A DNA stretch of 64,000 nt from the NCBI RefSeq assembly GCF_004363245.1, contig NZ_SNYV01000014.1, positions 124,001-188,000 on the forward strand, written 5' to 3'. Shown here one piece after another: positions 59,984 through 64,000 of the stretch. The notes under the pieces are model-generated. The model saw only the letters and a program-made list of their open reading frames with translations. It searched no databases and was not told the DNA's origin. The DNA comes from Sphingobacterium yanglingense. Lineage in GTDB: Bacteria > Bacteroidota > Bacteroidia > Sphingobacteriales > Sphingobacteriaceae. The position numbers and the translations under genes were made by a program. Positions within the stretch are counted from its first letter, which is position 1; every line of letters starts with the position of its first letter.

Positions 59984-61558
59984 TTAGTTTACTTGTTTCG
60001 TCATTCCATTCCCTTGCTCTATTTGCTGTATTGTGGACTGTTTGTCTAGTAAAATCAACGTACGCTCTCTAGGGCTGTCCCATTTACGGGTTGTGGTATT
60101 AAATGTACCTCCTAGTTGGAAGAAATAGCCAATGTCCGTATCGGTTGGCCCACCATGGTGTTCGAATCTAAAATCATTAATTTTAGCATCACCTCCCATA
60201 GAGAAGAAAGGGGTTAATTCACCTGTTGCTGCGTTGTACTGTGCATAATGGTCTGTGTTGGCTATTCGGTAACCATGTGTCTTATCTGAGGAAATTATTG
60301 ATTCTGTTGCCAGTCCACCAAAGAAAAGAACATCTACTGGTACGGACTGTTCAGAGATATTTGTTCCTACAAAAATAGCTATACCTCCTGCATTACCACT
60401 GTTTGCTAGGATATTGGAGTTTGAATTTCCAAATCCGTCTCCAGGGTTTTTGGAGGTCTCGATGACGCGAATCCATTTAGCGCTTGCGATGCTGGTCGAG
60501 TTCGCACCATTGATTAGCTTACGATGACCGCCTACATAGAACATTTCTCCTTTTTTGACTGACCCTGTGGTTAAGTTAAATTTATAGGTTTTACCACCTC
60601 CTGTGGCCCAGCCTGCAGTATGTAGTTCTTTTCCAGCATTGTTACTCGTTACCAAGGAAAACGGTACTTCTTTAAAATCGATGTCGACATTAGCCATGAG
60701 CTGTATATATTCGTAATTTCCATCTCCTCCTGAAGGATCATTACAGAATCCTGTTATAATAATAGGAGTGGAGCCAATGTATTCAGGGACGTCTGGGTCG
60801 GATACATCTACTATATCTTGCTTGTATCGTGGATAAATGAGGTTTTTGGTAGCAGTCCCAGGTTTAGCCCCGAGCATAATACCAGTGGCAGTAATGTTGC
60901 GTGGTACTTGCATTTCCGCATAGTCAGCTCCCTCTAGCGTAGCTACTCCAATGGTATCGGTTGCCTGAATCATTAACTTAGTTCCTTTGAAGACCTCGCT
61001 TGCCTCTGGTTTCGGAAACATTTGTCCTCCGACAACCTTTATCATTGTAGATTCGTAATTTTCAGGATTAGTATTAATATTGGCTGCTACAGTTGTTAAA
61101 GCATTAATTCTATTATCAGATGATATTTTTTTTATGTCTTCATTTTTAATATTTTGAATCATTAAAAATCCATCTCTTACCAAGGATTTGTTACTGATAT
61201 TGACTACGATCGAATCTCCTGGGAGATAAGACGAGGCTTCGGAACCAAGCTGTAATACTATGCCGCGTAGTCGTTGACGTTTATATTGTTGTAGGACAAC
61301 GATCCCTTCCGGTACGTTGCCATATCGGTGGTCTGAAATTACCGTTCCATAGATTTGAGAAGCACCACTAAGTTGTTCCGAACTTAGTGTTACCGTTTGG
61401 CCTTTATGTAAGGCTCTCACATCTTCTAAAGCGATATAGGGACTTAATTCTCCGATGTAGGTCTTTTCTTTATCATCACAACTATGGAATAATCCAACAG
61501 TAGCTACTATTAAAACTAGTGCGCTACTTTTTAGTATTCTATTTAATATCGTTTTCAT
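59984..61558 (-). CDS. DUF5689 surface lipoprotein
   Basis: The 524-residue product has a lipoprotein signal (VATVGLFHSC) and an N-terminal DUF5689 region (TLSSEQLSGASQIYGTVISD, VLQLGSEASSYLPGDSIVV, MIQNIKNEDI), which occurs in Bacteroidota proteins encoded next to SusD. The C-terminal half resembles a lamin-tail or beta-sandwich module (YEYIQLMANVDIDFKEVPFS). ATG 61558 is preferred; a frame from 61588 would overlap susD by 19 bp. It is probably a surface-exposed binding or scaffold partner of the SusC/SusD pair. Confidence 0.87.
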   Translation of the reverse strand: MKTILNRILKSSALVLIVATVGLFHSCDDKEKTYIGELSPYIALEDVRALHKGQTVTLSSEQLSGASQIYGTVISDHRYGNVPEGIVVLQQYKRQRLRGIVLQLGSEASSYLPGDSIVVNISNKSLVRDGFLMIQNIKNEDIKKISSDNRINALTTVAANINTNPENYESTMIKVVGGQMFPKPEASEVFKGTKLMIQATDTIGVATLEGADYAEMQVPRNITATGIMLGAKPGTATKNLIYPRYKQDIVDVSDPDVPEYIGSTPIIITGFCNDPSGGDGNYEYIQLMANVDIDFKEVPFSLVTSNNAGKELHTAGWATGGGKTYKFNLTTGSVKKGEMFYVGGHRKLINGANSTSIASAKWIRVIETSKNPGDGFGNSNSNILANSGNAGGIAIFVGTNISEQSVPVDVLFFGGLATESIISSDKTHGYRIANTDHYAQYNAATGELTPFFSMGGDAKINDFRFEHHGGPTDTDIGYFFQLGGTFNTTTRKWDSPRERTLILLDKQSTIQQIEQGNGMTKQVN

Positions 61559-61569
61559 TGTATACTGCA

Positions 61570-63015
61570 TTAAGGTTTTTGCCACCACATTAATGTGTTT
61601 ATATTATCAGGCCCTTGTCTGGATACGGCTGCTTTATAGTTTTCGGGATTTGCAGCTTGTAGATAAACAGGGTAATTAAGTCTGGCAGGCATTATACCAC
61701 CGTTAAAGTGTCCTGAAAGAATAGGAAGTTCTGGATGGCCGGTACGTCTAAATTCAAACCAAGACTGTAGATCGGTGAAGAATAGAGAGTAATACTTTTG
61801 TTGGTGTATCAGTGCCATTTGCTGGTCTAGGCTCGTTGCGTTATCCCAGTTGATATGTATTCCAGTGAGATAGTAATCAGGCATGGTTACTCCCCACATT
61901 TCGATTGCATTTTTTATGCCTGTCTCATAGTATTCTTTTGCCGTTTTTTTGCCTATCCAATTTTTTGCTGCCGCTTCTGCGAGTATAAATTGTAGCTCTG
62001 CATAATTAAGTATGTTTCCGAGTAGGGGTTCGCTCAATAATGATGTTAACAATGTGGATTTGGCTTTCGGATTGCTCCCGATGGGATATCCACTTGGAAT
62101 GCCCTCGTAGTTTCCGTCGTAAAGCGTTGCCCATCTTTGGATGCGGGGATCTGACCATTCATTAAGGTTGTCGACAAAGAATGATGTCAGTTTAGGCCCG
62201 TACCAATCTCCTGGACGCCAAGTGGCAAATGGAGAAGTATAAGGTGCTACACCTGTCCATCTTAAGATAGCAGATTCGTCATTTTTTTCCATTATTGGAT
62301 ATTTGGTCGGTTCGTCATCTACCATGCGTTTTATCTTTTGAGCAGCATTAATTCCCACTTTATTAGATGCTCGCAGCAGTAGACGTAGATGTAAGGAGTT
62401 GCCAAATTTTCGCCATAAAGTTGCGTTCCCCTTAAAAATCGGGTCTGCGGTTTCAATAATATTACTTGCATTGCTTAAGTAGTTATTGGCAGAATCTAAG
62501 TTTTGGAAAAATCCTTTATAAATATCCTCTTGACTGTCAAATGTCGGTGTGATATTCAAATCTCTTCCACCTATCGCTTGGGAATAAGGAATGTCTCCAT
62601 AGGTATCGGTCAAAATGGAAAATAACCATGTTTGAGCGACTAAAGAAATTCCCATAAAAGTTTTATTGTTTTCCGCCTCGGCTAATCTATAGATGTCTTT
62701 AAAATTATTGATCTGTACAAATAGATTATTGTATAGATAATCCGCTTCATTGGCTCTAATTTCGTAACGGAATATCTTTCCATCTCCATCGCCCATATCT
62801 ACGGTTACCTGCATGAGCTCATTCGTGACACGTTGTGCTCTACTCATGTTGTACTCGACTGATTTTTTTAGAGCAGGGGCCAGTAAGTTGGCTGCAGTTA
62901 CTTCTTTTAACCCGTTTGGATTAGTATTTATGTCTTCGAATCCCTTGTTACAGGAAGCAATTAACATAGATAGGGCTATTGCGCCAAATATATTTCTAAG
63001 TTTTATAAAATTCAT
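61570..63015 (-). CDS. SusD/RagB-like nutrient-binding lipoprotein
   Basis: The 481-residue product has a lipobox (LSMLIASC, Cys22) and the SusD-like layout: NKGFEDINTNPNGLKEV at the N-terminus, helical repeats with TWLFSILTDTYGDIPYSQA, and LNYAELQFILAEAAAKNW and FEFRRTGHPELP near the end. It belongs to the branch often called SusD-like 2. It lies 2 bp downstream of the SusC gene and upstream of the DUF5689 lipoprotein gene. Confidence 0.94.
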   Translation of the reverse strand: MNFIKLRNIFGAIALSMLIASCNKGFEDINTNPNGLKEVTAANLLAPALKKSVEYNMSRAQRVTNELMQVTVDMGDGDGKIFRYEIRANEADYLYNNLFVQINNFKDIYRLAEAENNKTFMGISLVAQTWLFSILTDTYGDIPYSQAIGGRDLNITPTFDSQEDIYKGFFQNLDSANNYLSNASNIIETADPIFKGNATLWRKFGNSLHLRLLLRASNKVGINAAQKIKRMVDDEPTKYPIMEKNDESAILRWTGVAPYTSPFATWRPGDWYGPKLTSFFVDNLNEWSDPRIQRWATLYDGNYEGIPSGYPIGSNPKAKSTLLTSLLSEPLLGNILNYAELQFILAEAAAKNWIGKKTAKEYYETGIKNAIEMWGVTMPDYYLTGIHINWDNATSLDQQMALIHQQKYYSLFFTDLQSWFEFRRTGHPELPILSGHFNGGIMPARLNYPVYLQAANPENYKAAVSRQGPDNINTLMWWQKP

Positions 63016-63017
63016 GA

Positions 63018-64000
63018 CTAAATTCCGATTACAATGTTAATTCCTAATGTCCGTGTTGAAGGAAACTGTCCTAACTCAAACCCTTTGTTGATATCCGAAC
63101 CTCCTAATGTCCCAAATTCTGGGTCGAATACAGGCCAATCGGTCCACATAAATAAATCTCTCCCAAAAAGACCTATTGTGGCTCTTTGGAGTCCTATCTT
63201 TGACAGCTGTTGTGGGCTAAGAGAGTAATCTATTCGTGCTTCTCTTAGTTTTAGAAAATCGGTGGAATAGCTCGTGCTTTCTACATTATCCTTTCCTAAA
63301 TGAGCAGTGTAATAATCCCAGATGTTTTCGGTGATATAATCATTAGGTCTATAGGTACCGTCACCATTGCTAATGACTCCTTTGCCGATAATTCCATTAT
63401 AACGTCCTGGTAAAGTGTTTTTGGTTTTGCCTTGTTCGGCTAGATTGGCTGCGGTCAGTGAGTAAGCGACGGCTCCAATTTGTGCATCAAATAGAAAACT
63501 TGCTCTGAATTGTTTGTATTTGAATTCATTATTTAAACTAGCTTTCCACTTTGGGTTAGTATTGCCAATATACTTCAAGTCGGTACCTAGCTGAGGGATG
63601 CCGTTTTGGTAGACGATTTCTCCTTGAGGAGATCTTTCGTAACCACGGCCATACAAATCACCCATGCTTCCACCTACGTAGGCAATAATGGCTCCTCGGC
63701 TACCTGGACCATTTTGCAGTACGATGTTAGGCAAAATATCAGTGAGTTCTATTACCTTATTGCGGTTTGCCGCAAACGTTCCATTAAGGTTCCAAGAGAA
63801 ATCTTTTTTCTTTATCGGGGATCCGCCAGCTTCTATTTCAATACCACTATTTCTTATTTCACCCGCATTTAGGAGGATGGTACTATAGCCAGACCCCCGG
63901 TCTACCGTTGCTTTAAGATGTTGATTAAATGTATTGCCTACGTAATATGTCAATCCCAGATTCATACGACTTTTGAAAAGGCGCATGTCGGAGCCTATTT
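63018..64000 (-). CDS. SusC/RagA-family outer membrane transporter, 3' part only
   Basis: The frame runs through to base 64000 (GSDMRLF precedes the first in-window Met at 63986), so only about the last 327 residues are inside the window. They form the C-terminal barrel: MNLGLTYYVGNTFNQHLKAT, FSWNLNGTFAANRNKV, LGTDLKYIGNTNPKWKASLN, LREARIDYSLSPQ and the end TLGINIVIGI. It is the TonB-dependent partner of the SusD encoded 2 bp downstream. The signal peptide, plug and TonB box lie outside. Confidence 0.94.
   Translation of the reverse strand, partial: IGSDMRLFKSRMNLGLTYYVGNTFNQHLKATVDRGSGYSTILLNAGEIRNSGIEIEAGGSPIKKKDFSWNLNGTFAANRNKVIELTDILPNIVLQNGPGSRGAIIAYVGGSMGDLYGRGYERSPQGEIVYQNGIPQLGTDLKYIGNTNPKWKASLNNEFKYKQFRASFLFDAQIGAVAYSLTAANLAEQGKTKNTLPGRYNGIIGKGVISNGDGTYRPNDYITENIWDYYTAHLGKDNVESTSYSTDFLKLREARIDYSLSPQQLSKIGLQRATIGLFGRDLFMWTDWPVFDPEFGTLGGSDINKGFELGQFPSTRTLGINIVIGI

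Overview
The window reads as chromosomal DNA of a Bacteroidota bacterium, most likely Sphingobacterium or a close relative in the Sphingobacteriaceae. The evidence is two SusC/SusD outer-membrane uptake loci, several promoters of the Bacteroidota form TAnnTTTG, few strong Shine-Dalgarno sequences, a FabV-type enoyl reductase, a 2-hydroxylase-type fatty acid hydroxylase that fits sphingolipid synthesis, a RemB-like outer-membrane protein and DUF3467/DUF5689 proteins. Genus is an inference from gene content. No rRNA, tRNA, CRISPR array, integrase or transposase gene was seen.

Layout. 1-3.3 kb: the 3' end of carA, small hypothetical genes and an SDR protein. 3.3-10.4 kb: a four-gene minus-strand operon (NlpC/P60 endopeptidase, dipeptide epimerase, SusC, SusD) that looks like a system for taking up and breaking down peptidoglycan peptides. 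10.6-21 kb: the topoisomerase IV A subunit, a fatty acid hydroxylase, a giant AsmA-like protein, a Crp-type regulator with an L,D-transpeptidase, and a long RluA-type pseudouridine synthase. 21-30 kb: aldo/keto reductase, Dps, an outer-membrane barrel, FabV, a PolX-like protein with a degenerate polymerase site, NDH-2, and a MarR/ferredoxin-reductase/ferredoxin set. 30-37.5 kb: the most accessory-looking part, with a repressor-like HTH gene divergent from a 47-codon ORF, a SWIM/SNF2 helicase, an unknown 230-residue partner, a secreted repeat protein and an unpaired antitoxin-like gene. 37.5-55.4 kb: acyl-ACP desaturase, GH125 mannosidase, MurI, SufE/SufS, RemB-like protein, AroQ, a Bcr-type exporter, Lgt, M42 peptidase, a GNAT-nitrilase fusion, AsnA, an A-type Fe-S carrier, a second cysteine desulfurase and an MscS channel. 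55.6-64 kb: a second SusC/SusD operon ending in a secreted phosphoesterase, GlpQ and a GlpT-like transporter, which suggests phosphodiester or glycerophosphodiester scavenging.

Two non-coding patterns stand out. First, dps and the GH125 gene, 17 kb apart and unrelated, share a 5' leader: a hairpin with compensatory base changes, then a 10-codon ORF whose TGA overlaps the gene's ATG, with identical spacing, and a middle segment able to pair with either the upstream arm or the start-codon region. Second, a structured intergenic repeat of about 360-470 bp occurs three times, plus one inverted partial copy, and its hairpins are kept by paired changes.
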